A DNA stretch of 64,000 bases from Methylobacterium hispanicum. Lineage in GTDB: Bacteria; Pseudomonadota; Alphaproteobacteria; Rhizobiales; Beijerinckiaceae. Location: positions 56,487-120,486 of the forward strand of contig NZ_BPQO01000022.1 of NCBI RefSeq assembly GCF_022179285.1, in the 5' to 3' direction. Below the pieces are notes generated by a model that made no database searches, had not been told where the DNA came from, and saw only the letters and a list, made by a program, of their open reading frames with translations. Shown here one piece after another: positions 16,115 to 24,736 of this stretch. A program made the position numbers and the translations under genes. The stretch's first letter is position 1. Each line of letters opens with the position of its first letter.

Positions 16115-18310
16115 ATGGAACGAGAGAAAGCACCGACCGGCCCCGGAGACGTCGTCGCACTGGTCGACGGTTCCTTCTTCATGCACCGAGCCTACCATCT
16201 CGCGCTCTCGGCGGCCCCCGCCCGGAACACGCGCCCGTCCGACGGTTTCGCGAACGGGGCGATCCGCAAGTTCTGCGAGCGGCTGCTCGGTTTTCTGGAG
16301 ACCGGCTTCGGCGAGACCCGGCCATCCCATCTTGGCATCTTCTTCGACCACTCGCGTCGCTCGCACCGGTCCGATCTCTTCCCGGGCTACAAGGCGAACC
16401 GTCCCGAACCACCGGCCGATCTCGAGCTCCTGAAGCCCCTCTTCCGCGACGCCGTGCGGGCGTTCGGCTACGGCTGCATCGAGGCCGAGAACTACGAGGC
16501 GGACGACCTCATCGCGACCTACGCCACCGCCGCGAGCGCCAGGGGAGCGCACGTCCTCATGGTCGGGTCCGACAAGGACCTTCTCCAGCTCGTCGGCCCC
16601 ACGATCTACGCCTTCGATTTCGAGTACGGCGTCCCCGGCCGCAGCGGCTACAGGCCCGCCCGCCTGTTCGATGCCGCAGCCGTGGCGGCCGCCTGGGAGG
16701 GGACGTCGCCAGAGCGCCTCGGGGACGTCCTGGCGCTGATGGGCGATGCGACCGACAACGTGCCCGGCGTGCCCGGCATCGGGCTGAAGACCGCCGCCAA
16801 GCTCATCGCCGAGCACGGGGATCTGGAGACCCTACTGGCCAACGCGGGGGCGGTCAGGCAGCCCGGACGCCGGGATGCGCTGCTCGCGAACGCCGACATG
16901 GCCCGGCTCTCCCGTCGCTTGGTCGAGCTCGAGAGGAACGCGCCGATGCCGGTGCCTCTCGACGATCTCCTGCTCGGGTGGCCCGACCCGGACGTCCTCT
17001 TTCCGTTCGTCAACGCGATGGAGTTCTCCTGGCTCGGCCGGAGGCTCGGGCAGCTCTACCAAGTCGACGCGTCCGAATATCCGAGCGATCCGAGGTTCGC
17101 CGCGGCCCCTGCGGCCGCCGTGCCGGCGCCGGAGGACTTGGCGGCCCTCCGATACGCTGCCGTGCTGCCGGGCGACGATGCCGGAGCCTTCGCGGTCGAT
17201 GGGCCCGGATGGGCCGTCTCGGCGATGCCCTCGTCCATGGCGCACGTGGACGCTTGGATCCGCTTCGACTTCAGGAGGCCGGATCTGCGCGTCGAGCAGG
17301 GTCCCGGGCACGAGGGCTGGAAGATCCACGTCTCGGTCGATCCCGGGCAGGTCGCCGAAGCCTGGGACGCGCTTCTCCCGATCGCCGCCGAGGCGCGCCT
17401 CCAGGCCAAGGTGGCCGGCCCTTCGCTGCTCGCGCGTCTGGGGGACCCCGCGAACCGGCAGGCCGGCAAGACGCTGGTCCTCTACGCCGAGACCGCTCCC
17501 GACGTCGGACGGTGGAGAGCCATCCTCGCCCGGGTCGAGGAGGCCCTGGACAAGGCGGGCGTCGCCCCGGGACCCCGCGTCGCCGGCGACCGTCCCATCT
17601 CGGGATCGTCCTATCTGCAGCGTCGCGCGGACCGGGGACGCGACGGGCGATACGCGTCGGGGCCGGCAGCCTACAACCCTTTCGGCTGGCCCGACCCCTT
17701 CGAGGTCGTCTCCGTCGCCGGACGCCCGCGCTCGGACGCGCGGGCGGATGCGCTGCGGTGCATGGACTTCGTGGTCCCGGGCTGGCGTCTCGACGCCGAC
17801 GGCATGTCGTGGGCGGCCCCCGATGAGGAGGACGCCGCCTTGACCGCGAAGGCGATGTCGGTAGCGGGAATCGACGCCATCCATGAGGCGAACGCGGTGT
17901 GGTTCGAGGAACTCCATCCCGCCGTCGTGGCCGCGGGATGGCACGACGTGATGGAAGTCCGACGGGCGGCCGAGATCGGGGCGGTCGTCCGGTCGTCGTT
18001 TCCTGAGGGGGCCGTGCGCTTCTCGGTCAGGCCCAGGATCTCGGGCGAGCAACCGCCGGAGATCAGGCTTCGCTTCACCGACGAGGCGCTCCTTCGTGCC
18101 GCTGCGGAAGGGCTCGCCGAGCTGTTCCGCGCACCCGGAGGGCCCGTCAGCCGGACCGAGGACGGCATGCTGGCGATCCCCTATGCCGGCTGGATCCATC
18201 GCGGCCCGACGCTCGATGCGGCCCAGGCGCTGCGCCTCAGGCAGCTGATCGATCCCGAAGGCGCCCTTCCTCGCGTCGACCTGGCCGCGCGCTCCCCGGC
18301 TCCCCGCTGA
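16115..18310 (+). CDS. 5'-nuclease (PolA N-terminal type) fused to a RamC/LanKC-like region
   Basis: 731-residue protein. Residues 10-290 form a complete flap/5'-3' exonuclease like the N-terminal domain of DNA polymerase I: D18, D79, YKANR (92-96), EADDL (128-132), SDKDLLQL (152-159) and GDATDNVPGVPGIG (210-223), so metal-binding acids are kept. No proofreading or polymerase domain follows. Residues about 400-530 (KIHVSVDPGQVAEAWDALLP, then GKTLVLY and GPRVAGDRPISGSSYLQRR) resemble the N-terminal lyase-type part of class III lanthionine synthetases, or HopA1-like effectors; the last 200 residues are unassigned. Start ATG 16115 directly precedes the nuclease. The partner domain assignment is tentative. 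Confidence 0.75.
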   Translation: MEREKAPTGPGDVVALVDGSFFMHRAYHLALSAAPARNTRPSDGFANGAIRKFCERLLGFLETGFGETRPSHLGIFFDHSRRSHRSDLFPGYKANRPEPPADLELLKPLFRDAVRAFGYGCIEAENYEADDLIATYATAASARGAHVLMVGSDKDLLQLVGPTIYAFDFEYGVPGRSGYRPARLFDAAAVAAAWEGTSPERLGDVLALMGDATDNVPGVPGIGLKTAAKLIAEHGDLETLLANAGAVRQPGRRDALLANADMARLSRRLVELERNAPMPVPLDDLLLGWPDPDVLFPFVNAMEFSWLGRRLGQLYQVDASEYPSDPRFAAAPAAAVPAPEDLAALRYAAVLPGDDAGAFAVDGPGWAVSAMPSSMAHVDAWIRFDFRRPDLRVEQGPGHEGWKIHVSVDPGQVAEAWDALLPIAAEARLQAKVAGPSLLARLGDPANRQAGKTLVLYAETAPDVGRWRAILARVEEALDKAGVAPGPRVAGDRPISGSSYLQRRADRGRDGRYASGPAAYNPFGWPDPFEVVSVAGRPRSDARADALRCMDFVVPGWRLDADGMSWAAPDEEDAALTAKAMSVAGIDAIHEANAVWFEELHPAVVAAGWHDVMEVRRAAEIGAVVRSSFPEGAVRFSVRPRISGEQPPEIRLRFTDEALLRAAAEGLAELFRAPGGPVSRTEDGMLAIPYAGWIHRGPTLDAAQALRLRQLIDPEGALPRVDLAARSPAPR

Positions 18311-18475
18311 CCCTGGGAGCCGTACGGATCCAGGGGCCCCATCCGCCGCCGGCCCGCTTGCCGGCCGACATTGCCTGGGCATACCCGGCGCGCCTCGCAC
18401 CCACCGCGGCGGGATCGCCGCCGGGCTTGCCCTCACTGCGCGGGCGGGGTCCGAGTGCTTGGCGACCTGCCGGCG

Positions 18476-18504
18476 CTTGCGGGTTGCGGAGGGGCTCCCT
18501 AGCG
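18476..18504 (+). promoter_or_regulatory. Promoter-like boxes before 18529
   Basis: CTTGCG (18476-18481) and CTAGCG (18499-18504) are separated by 17 bases and lie 25 bases before the gene start. Similar CTAnCn boxes precede several other units in the window. Confidence 0.35.
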
Positions 18505-18528
18505 TCGGCGTACCGCCAGGAGAGCGCC

Positions 18529-19083
18529 TTGCATCACACCTATCTCACGAGACGCCAACTCGCGCGGGCGTTCGAATCCTGGGGCGTGGCACCGATGATC
18601 CCGAAGGCCGGCTCCCCTGTCCGCGTGCCCTTCGAGGACGGCTCGGCCATGACGGTGTCGGCGACGGACCTGAAGGGGACCGAGGGCGAGAAGCTCTTCG
18701 ATCTCGACTATGAGCCCAACCCGGAACTCGTCCGGCGCGCGGAAGCCTACGCCCGCTGGAAGGCTCCGTTCGAAGGCGTGGCGCGGTGCGTCGCGGACCT
18801 GCCCTGGGGCCAGGAACCCGGCTTGGCGATCAGGCACGCGCAGACGGATCTCTCGCAAGCCGTCTTCTTCGTGCCGGACAGCACCCGGCAACGCTTCGAG
18901 CACGGCATGCTTGGAGGTGGCCGGAGCGTGAATTGGGATCGGCTCCGAGACGTCGTTCCGGCCGAATCCGACGACGTCGAGCTCGCGAGGCGCTTCCTGG
19001 CCGGGGAGATCGTGCTCGCCGCCTACTGCGAGTGGACGCCCCCGGCGGCCGAAAGCGAGCCGGTCGCGCCCTACCGCCCCTGA
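18529..19083 (+). CDS. Hypothetical protein
   Basis: 184-residue soluble protein. TTG at 18529 follows AGGAGAG with correct spacing and begins LHHTYLTRRQLARAFESWG, a helical N-terminus. Contains PNPELVRRAEAYARWKAPFE and a C-terminal VELARRFLAGEIVLAAYCEW. Family not recognised. Converges on a minus-strand gene 10 bases away. Confidence 0.65.
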   Translation: MHHTYLTRRQLARAFESWGVAPMIPKAGSPVRVPFEDGSAMTVSATDLKGTEGEKLFDLDYEPNPELVRRAEAYARWKAPFEGVARCVADLPWGQEPGLAIRHAQTDLSQAVFFVPDSTRQRFEHGMLGGGRSVNWDRLRDVVPAESDDVELARRFLAGEIVLAAYCEWTPPAAESEPVAPYRP

Positions 19084-19092
19084 CCCGGCAAG

Positions 19093-20175
19093 TCAGGCCG
19101 CGCGCGGCCTCCAGGCGGCGTCGGGCCTGAGTCTGGGCAGATCGATCTCGCATAGCCGCCACCTCAGGCCGGCCGACCGCTTCAGCCACGCGTCGCCCTC
19201 CACCGACGCGGGAGCGGCCTCGACGGCCTCCGAGAACCTGACGAAGGCCTCCGCCTGCTGGGCGTCCGTCCCGAGGGATTCGGCGATGGCCGCGTGCCAG
19301 TCGAGGACGGCGGTCCGTGCGAGCTGCGGGAGCAAGGGAGCCGCCTCGGAGAGAAGATGGGTGACGGCCCGCTTCGTCGGGCCGAGGTCGTCCCCGACGA
19401 AGGACGGCACGTCGTCGAGATGGACCACCGACGACGCGGGGGCCGCGATCGCGGCGGCGGCCTTCCGACCCAGGAAGTGCTCGGCCATCCGATGGACCTC
19501 GGCCAGCCGGTCCAGGCGGAACGAGTTCGTCCAGCCTTCGATCTTCATCGGCCGGGGATCGAGGCCGATCATCCCGTCGTGCAACCGCCACGAGGGGAGC
19601 GGCATGCGGGCGAAGAGCCCTTCGGACCGCATCACGAAGTTGGCGCGGACGAAGCGTCGGATTCGGTCGGAGAACGACCGATCGAACTCGAACATGCCGC
19701 GGAAGTCGTCGTTCAGGACGAGGGTTCCGTCCCGCCCCGAATAGTGGTTCCTGGCGCCCGAGACGCGATGCGGCGCGGACCAACTCAGGAGAAGGCCGTC
19801 TGGGTCGTCGGCGGTCAGGGCCAGATCCACGAAGGCATCGTGGTTTCTCAGTTCGAAGCGGCCGTACTCCCGGGTCACGCTCGCCTTGAACATGTGCTTG
19901 AAGCCCAGCACCTGGATGGGTGCCAGCAGAGCGTCGCCGCAACGGAGATAGTCGGCGTCGCAGTTGTCGCGTCCCTCCAGATGGCCGAAGGTGAAGCGCG
20001 TCAGCGGCCAGATCCCCTGGAACCGCGCTGCGGTCGCGAGTTCAGCGCCTCTGTCGAGCGGGACTTCGATGGGAAAGGCGACCGAGACGCGCTCGTCCTT
20101 GCCCGTGGCGCGGCGGATCACGTCGCAAGGAGCGACGATCGACGTCCGGTGGACCGGCAGATCCAAGATTTCCAT
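19093..20175 (-). CDS. Hypothetical protein
   Basis: 360-residue soluble protein. The N-terminal half is beta-rich with aromatic residues (FQGIWPLTRFTFGHLEG and GFKHMFKASVTREYGRFEL), and LTADDPDGLLLSWSAPHRV looks like a jelly-roll-type segment; the C-terminal third is helical. No known catalytic motif. ATG 20175 follows a GGAG site. It lies just downstream of the primase-like gene in the same direction (70-base gap), so joint transcription is possible. Confidence 0.65.
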   Translation of the reverse strand: MEILDLPVHRTSIVAPCDVIRRATGKDERVSVAFPIEVPLDRGAELATAARFQGIWPLTRFTFGHLEGRDNCDADYLRCGDALLAPIQVLGFKHMFKASVTREYGRFELRNHDAFVDLALTADDPDGLLLSWSAPHRVSGARNHYSGRDGTLVLNDDFRGMFEFDRSFSDRIRRFVRANFVMRSEGLFARMPLPSWRLHDGMIGLDPRPMKIEGWTNSFRLDRLAEVHRMAEHFLGRKAAAAIAAPASSVVHLDDVPSFVGDDLGPTKRAVTHLLSEAAPLLPQLARTAVLDWHAAIAESLGTDAQQAEAFVRFSEAVEAAPASVEGDAWLKRSAGLRWRLCEIDLPRLRPDAAWRPRAA

Positions 20176-20245
20176 CGCGCTCCGTCTCCGCTCGACCGGA
20201 TAGCGGGGCCGCCCGCAAGGAGCAATTGCGACAGGCCCGGAAGGA

Positions 20246-21787
20246 TCAGGCGGCGTCGAGGGCCGTCTCGATCCGCAGGCGCGCCCGTTGCCGCAGGACC
20301 CGCAGCAGCTCGATGAGGAGCGTCCGGACGAGTTCGGCATCGACGTCGGGACCCGCCAGCCAGCCTTCCTCGGGCGGCAGGCCGCCGACGTCGGACGCCG
20401 CGGCGCCGACCAAGCCGGCAGCCTCGATATCGTCGCGCAGCGGCCGCGCCACCGTGGGATGGGCCTCGATCAGCGTCAGGGCCAGGATCTCGTCGGGATC
20501 CGGCTTCCGTTCCGGGGAACCCCGCCCGGACTGCGGTGCGCCGAGGCGCCTTGCGAACTCGTCTGCGTAGTGACGTCGGACGATGGGATCTCGGATGCGG
20601 TCGACCGATGCGAGGAGCCTGCTCTCGAAACCCGCCCGCCTCTCGGGGGTCGCACCGCCGACGCCGTCCGCGCCGCGCCGCCAGAGCGCCTCGACGAGAG
20701 GCAGCGCACCGTCGACGGCCTCCGCGATCTCGTCGAGGCGGCCGTCGCGAACGAGGCTGTCGGGATCGCCGTCGGACAGCAGCCCGATGCGGACGGACCG
20801 GCCTGGAAGAAGCTCCGGAAGAACGGCATCGATCGCGCGATCAGCGGCGCGGATGCCGGCGTCGTCTCCGTCGAACAGCAACACCGGTTCATCCGACAGC
20901 CGCCACGCGAGATGCAGTTGCTCCCGCGTCAGCGCGGTCCCCATGGGCGAGACCGTCCGCTGCCAGTGCGAACCGTCGAGGGCAATCACGTCGAGGTAGC
21001 CTTCGACGACCACGAGCGGCTGCGAGGGATCGGCCGAGCGCGCGCGGTGGAAATTGAACAGGAGCTCGCTCTTCCGGAAGACCCTGGTTTCGGGCGAGTT
21101 CAGGTATTTGGGAGACCCGTCGTCGGACAGGGCACGGGCCCCGAAGCCAACGAGACGGCCGGCCGGGTCATGGATCGGCAGGAGGATCCTGTCGCGGAAG
21201 CGGTCGTATGCGCTCAGGCTGCGGGCGCCCGTGCCCACGAGACCGGCTTCGGCCAGGATGGCGTCGTCGTAGCCCAACTCCAGCAGACCTGCCCGCAGCC
21301 GGTCCCAGCCGGGAGGGGCGTATCCGATGCCGAAACGGTCACATGTCGATCCCTCGATCCCGCGACGCGCCAGGAAGGACCGGCCTTCCCCACCCTCGTC
21401 GCCGGCAAGCGCGTTCCGATAGAACCCGGCGGCGACGCCGAGGGCGTCCAATATCCCCGTGCGCCGGCTGCGCCCGACGAAGCCTTCGGCGCGCCTCTCC
21501 GGCAACCCGACGCCGGCTTCGGCGGCCAGGGTCTCGACCGCCTCCGGGAACGTCATTCCTTCGGTCTCCATGAGGAAGCGGAACACGTCTCCGTGCTTGC
21601 CCGACGAGAAGCAATGATAGAAACGCTTGCCGTCGTTCACGAAGAACGAAGGCGTGCGTTCTTGCCGAAACGGCGACAGGCCCTTCCATTCGCGGCCCGA
21701 CCGCCTGAGCGTCACGCGCCGCCCTGCCACCTGCGAGACGGGTATGCGGGCACGAATCTCGTCAAGGATCGCCGGGCTGAAGCGCAT
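20246..21787 (-). CDS. dnaG: DnaG-type primase with degraded zinc site
   Basis: Primes DNA synthesis with short RNA. The 513 residues cover the N-terminal zinc-domain region (1-100), the catalytic core and TOPRIM domain (VVVEGYLDVIAL and FDGDDAGIRAADRAI with the metal-binding acids) and a shortened C-terminal helical domain. In the zinc motif (38-62) the usual Cys-x2-His and Cys-x2-Cys have become S38, R41, C59 and S62, so three of four ligands are gone, while TPSF and FYHCF remain. Chromosomal DnaG proteins are about 600 residues, so this is probably a second, element-specific primase. The shortened end may not bind the host DnaB helicase normally. Confidence 0.88.
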   Translation of the reverse strand: MRFSPAILDEIRARIPVSQVAGRRVTLRRSGREWKGLSPFRQERTPSFFVNDGKRFYHCFSSGKHGDVFRFLMETEGMTFPEAVETLAAEAGVGLPERRAEGFVGRSRRTGILDALGVAAGFYRNALAGDEGGEGRSFLARRGIEGSTCDRFGIGYAPPGWDRLRAGLLELGYDDAILAEAGLVGTGARSLSAYDRFRDRILLPIHDPAGRLVGFGARALSDDGSPKYLNSPETRVFRKSELLFNFHRARSADPSQPLVVVEGYLDVIALDGSHWQRTVSPMGTALTREQLHLAWRLSDEPVLLFDGDDAGIRAADRAIDAVLPELLPGRSVRIGLLSDGDPDSLVRDGRLDEIAEAVDGALPLVEALWRRGADGVGGATPERRAGFESRLLASVDRIRDPIVRRHYADEFARRLGAPQSGRGSPERKPDPDEILALTLIEAHPTVARPLRDDIEAAGLVGAAASDVGGLPPEEGWLAGPDVDAELVRTLLIELLRVLRQRARLRIETALDAA

Positions 21788-21922
21788 GTCGCCGGTCCAT
21801 CGCAGCGGGCTCGAAGATCCCAGGATGAGACCAAAACGTGAACAGAACTATGCCGTTCCCGGCGGCCAGTAGCCCACTCCACCGCCTTGAGGTCGCAGGG
21901 CGCTCCGGCGTCGGCCTGTGGA

Positions 21923-22216
21923 TCAGGGCCGCGGAACCTGCGCGAGTTCGGCCGAGATCCGGGCGATTTCTTCCTCGTAGCCCGCAGTCGCCTCCGCCAG
22001 GGTGGCGTAGGGGTGCAACTCGCTCGTGCCGCGGGTCGGCTCGTCGGGATCGCAGTTGTAGTGGATCGTGACCGCGTGCTCGTCGGCATGCTCCCGCGGC
22101 CCGAGCAGCGCGATCTCGATCGGCAGGCCTCGGCAGTCGAAGGCCGTCGCCCGCAACGCTTCGGGATGGCCCATCCGCCGGGCGACCGCGGCATCGAGTT
22201 CCTGGTCGTCGGACAT
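21923..22216 (-). CDS. Small hypothetical protein
   Basis: 97-residue acidic protein starting MSDDQELDAAVARRMGHPEA; ends with a helical EIARISAELAQV tail. ATG 22216 follows GGAG with good spacing; an in-frame ATG at 22255 lacks a site. Part of a compact minus-strand group (23207 to 21923). Function unknown. Confidence 0.6.
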   Translation of the reverse strand: MSDDQELDAAVARRMGHPEALRATAFDCRGLPIEIALLGPREHADEHAVTIHYNCDPDEPTRGTSELHPYATLAEATAGYEEEIARISAELAQVPRP

Positions 22217-22275
22217 CGGCGTCTCCGGCGGTTGCGCGACCGGAGATTGGGCCATGGCGCCGAAAGTAGGAAGCC

Positions 22276-22488
22276 TCACGGTGCGACACCGAGATGCTTC
22301 CTGCAGGCCGCCCGGACCGCCCCCACGTAGCTGTCGCGGACCTCGAAGGTCGCGAGGTTGTCCAGGCGGTTCGCGTTCGTGGCCGGATCGACTTGGCGGG
22401 CGTGGTGGTCCCTGATGGCTTTCAAGGCGCGTCGGTAGCCGCGGCGCTCGGCCGCGACCTCGCGCGCGTCTCCGCGAGCTGTCGGCAT
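22276..22488 (-). CDS. Small basic hypothetical protein
   Basis: 70-residue, basic and helical protein (AAERRGYRRALKAIRDHHAR). Codon use fits the neighbours, and it sits between two other minus-strand genes with short gaps. No known domain; a small nucleic-acid-binding or adaptor role is only a guess. Confidence 0.5.
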   Translation of the reverse strand: MPTARGDAREVAAERRGYRRALKAIRDHHARQVDPATNANRLDNLATFEVRDSYVGAVRAACRKHLGVAP

Positions 22489-22577
22489 GGTCTCTCTCGA
22501 TGTGTGGGGACGAGACCAGGATACCCCGGATCCGCCGATCCATAAGGCGGCCCCGGAAAGAATTTCGGCTGGCAGGC

Positions 22578-23207
22578 TCAGGCCGGAATGCCGGCTTCGA
22601 TGCCTGGAATGGGCCGCGCGGTCGCCGGATGCCTCGCCGGAGCGACGCAGGCTTCCCGGACGAGGCCCGGAACCGAGATCCGTCCGGTCGGATCCGGCCG
22701 CGCCAGGAACTTCGCCCGGAGCTCCTCATCGACGAACATGCCCCCGGTCCGCATCGCGCAAGGTTCGATGCCGTAAGCCTCGTAGCCGAGTGCCTCGTAG
22801 AGCCGGCGGGCCTCGGCGTTCTGGACCGCGACGGCGAGCGTCAACTTCGTCACGCCCTCCCGGCGCGCGGCCTCCTCGACCGCCGCGAAAAGGTCGCGGG
22901 CGACGCCGACGCGTCGGTGCTCGGCCTTCACGAAGACGGAGGATATTTTGGCGATGAACTCGAAGGGCGGACGCTTGCGGGTCGAGGCCGCGAAACCCGC
23001 GAGCTCGCCGTTCCGGAAAGCGCCATAGGTCCGGGTCTCGGCCTCCTCGGCCAGGGCGGCGGCGTAGGCACCGATCCCACGCTCCATCGCGGCCGGAAGC
23101 TCCTCCGCGAAGGTATACGGCGTCGTCCCGACAGCCTCGATCCGCAGCGCGCGAAAGCTTTCAGCATCGGCCGGCGTCAGCCGTCTTACGATGCATGCCG
23201 CAGACAT
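22578..23207 (-). CDS. GNAT-family acetyltransferase
   Basis: 209-residue GNAT enzyme. IVRRLTPADAESFRALRIEA is a standard N-terminus, SSVFVKAEHRRVGVARDLF carries the acetyl-CoA R-x-x-G-x-A loop, and NAEARRLYEALGYEAYG is the usual C-terminal strand. MSAAC at 23207 was chosen because GGAG lies 7 bases before it; an in-frame ATG at 23219 is the alternative. The leader holds a CGAAGGAAT element close to the start. Substrate unknown. Confidence 0.85.
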   Translation of the reverse strand: MSAACIVRRLTPADAESFRALRIEAVGTTPYTFAEELPAAMERGIGAYAAALAEEAETRTYGAFRNGELAGFAASTRKRPPFEFIAKISSVFVKAEHRRVGVARDLFAAVEEAARREGVTKLTLAVAVQNAEARRLYEALGYEAYGIEPCAMRTGGMFVDEELRAKFLARPDPTGRISVPGLVREACVAPARHPATARPIPGIEAGIPA

Positions 23208-23290
23208 TCCGATCTCCATCGAAGGAATAGCGCCAGCGTGGCGACTTTCGCGGCCCGTGTCTAGCATCGAAGGAACGAGAGGAGAGATCG

Positions 23291-23608
23291 ATGCGGGCAT
23301 ACATGCAGGGCGGCGGATACGTCGTCGAGGTGGACAGAGACGAAGTCGACGCCTTCGCTTCCGAATGGCCCTGCTCCAATCTCACCGTCACATCCGGCAA
23401 GGAGTTCGTCTTCTCAGCATCCAACGGCGACATTCTCGACGCCTTCACTCTTTCGCGCGGCCGCAGGTACTCGACGGAGGCCGACGACGGGCCGGCGCTG
23501 GCGGCACTTGCGGACGACGCCTGCCGGTTCGGGGCGCAGACGCTCGGTCTGACGGACGTGATCGCGGTCCGATTCCCAGACCTCGCCCCCGGCGCTCCGC
23601 GACCCTGA
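23291..23608 (+). CDS. Small hypothetical protein
   Basis: 105-residue soluble protein beginning MRAYMQGGGYVVEVDRDEVD; alpha/beta pattern with C-terminal GLTDVIAVRFPD strand. A GAGGAGA ribosome site precedes it, and a CTAGCAT box with CGAAGGAAC lies 20-30 bases upstream. Divergent from the GNAT gene and convergent with the NERD-like gene. Family not recognised. Confidence 0.65.
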   Translation: MRAYMQGGGYVVEVDRDEVDAFASEWPCSNLTVTSGKEFVFSASNGDILDAFTLSRGRRYSTEADDGPALAALADDACRFGAQTLGLTDVIAVRFPDLAPGAPRP

Positions 23609-23612
23609 GGGG

Positions 23613-24401
23613 TCAGCCGCGGGTCGGTGCGCTGCCGGGAAAGGCGAAGACCGTCCCGCCAGGTCCTGCGGGTCGCCGTGCGGCGGAGGCCGTGCGCCGG
23701 TTCGTATCCAGCCTGACGACGCTCGCGCTCGGAGCGGGGGCCCGCCACGCCGGCTGCTCCACCCGCGGGCGGAGCAGCCGGTCGCAAAGCAGCGTCCAGG
23801 CCTTCCCGCGGTCGGCGGCGGCGGGCATCCCGACCGCGATCTCGGAGAGCTTCGCTCCCGCCCGCGCGATCGGCACGACGCCCTCGGGAGCCCCGTTCGC
23901 GAACTTGGCCTGCCCCGCATAGAACACGAGACCTACGATGGGCAGCGCACCTTGCGAAGCCTGCCTTATGGCATGGACGCGCTGGGCAACCTGATGCATC
24001 GGGTTCGGGATCGTGAGGGTCTCACGGCCGCGGCGCACGTGCCAGATCGGGTCCCGGGCACCCCCGTTGACTTCGCCATCGAGCCGCACGCTTCCGGCCA
24101 CGACCGCCCCGCCGCCCGTCTTGACGAGATGGTCGATCGTCAGGACCTCCAGCGGCGTCCGGATCCTGAGATCGTGCAACGAGGTCGTGGCCACTCGGCC
24201 GATCTCCGCCTTCGCCGCCATGCGGGCGGCGATGTCGCGGGCCCCAGGCGGCAGGCCGCCGATGGTCCGAAGGGTCCAGAACAAGCCGGCGGACGAGGCG
24301 GCCAGAAGCCCGGACGCGACGAGCAACGAGCTTCCGACGAGGGTTCCGTCGACGGCGGTCGCCGACGAGAGGAGGCCCGGAAGGCTGTCGAACAGGTTCA
24401 T
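23613..24401 (-). CDS. Membrane protein with a NERD-like domain
   Basis: 262 residues. A hydrophobic segment (SLLVASGLLAASSAGLFWTL, about 24-43) anchors it; residues about 65-150 follow the NERD (nuclease-related) layout, with VLTIDHLV, a central strand, a DPIWHV tryptophan motif and NPMHQVAQRVHAI. The catalytic E-x-K of NERD nucleases reads AGSV here, so nuclease activity is doubtful. A Pro/Arg-rich tail follows. ATG 24401 overlaps the stop of the small gene upstream as ATGA, so the two are coupled. Confidence 0.6.
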   Translation of the reverse strand: MNLFDSLPGLLSSATAVDGTLVGSSLLVASGLLAASSAGLFWTLRTIGGLPPGARDIAARMAAKAEIGRVATTSLHDLRIRTPLEVLTIDHLVKTGGGAVVAGSVRLDGEVNGGARDPIWHVRRGRETLTIPNPMHQVAQRVHAIRQASQGALPIVGLVFYAGQAKFANGAPEGVVPIARAGAKLSEIAVGMPAAADRGKAWTLLCDRLLRPRVEQPAWRAPAPSASVVRLDTNRRTASAARRPAGPGGTVFAFPGSAPTRG

Positions 24402-24610
24402 TCGTCCCTCGAACGGCTCGGTCCGGGGAGCAATCGCAGCGGTTCGTGAGCGGTTCCGGCGGTGGGGCTACTTCGTTGGTGGGTGTGTCCTCGGGCCGGC
24501 CGCGACGACGCCTCGAGGCCGACGTGGCGGCCGGCCCTGCCGCTCGCCTCGACCTCGTGGTCCGCGTCGTCGAGGTCTTCGAAATCGCCGGACCCGTCGC
24601 AGCGGGGCAT
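24398..24610 (-). CDS. Small acidic protein coupled to the NERD-like gene
   Basis: 70-residue protein with an acidic N-terminus (GDFEDLDDADHEVEASGRAG) and a basic tail. Its stop overlaps the next start by 4 bases (ATGA), and the N-terminal codons are strongly GC-ending. No known domain. It fills most of an otherwise empty gap. Confidence 0.45.
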   Translation of the reverse strand: MPRCDGSGDFEDLDDADHEVEASGRAGRHVGLEASSRPARGHTHQRSSPTAGTAHEPLRLLPGPSRSRDE

Positions 24611-24736
24611 GCTGCCCCCCCCCGTGTCCCGGGCAGCATGGCTGCGGGCGACGGGAGTCGACCGCCGGGAGGCGGCAGTCCCGTTCTGGCCTCTTTCGTC
24701 CCGGGGTGCGAGAATGACGGGACAGCGGAGGCCGTG

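Noticed and set aside
8073..23276. GGAAC in the GAAGGAAC elements as EcfG-type (general stress) promoter boxes
   Set aside because: No CGTT-type -10 box lies 16-17 bases downstream of the copies examined.
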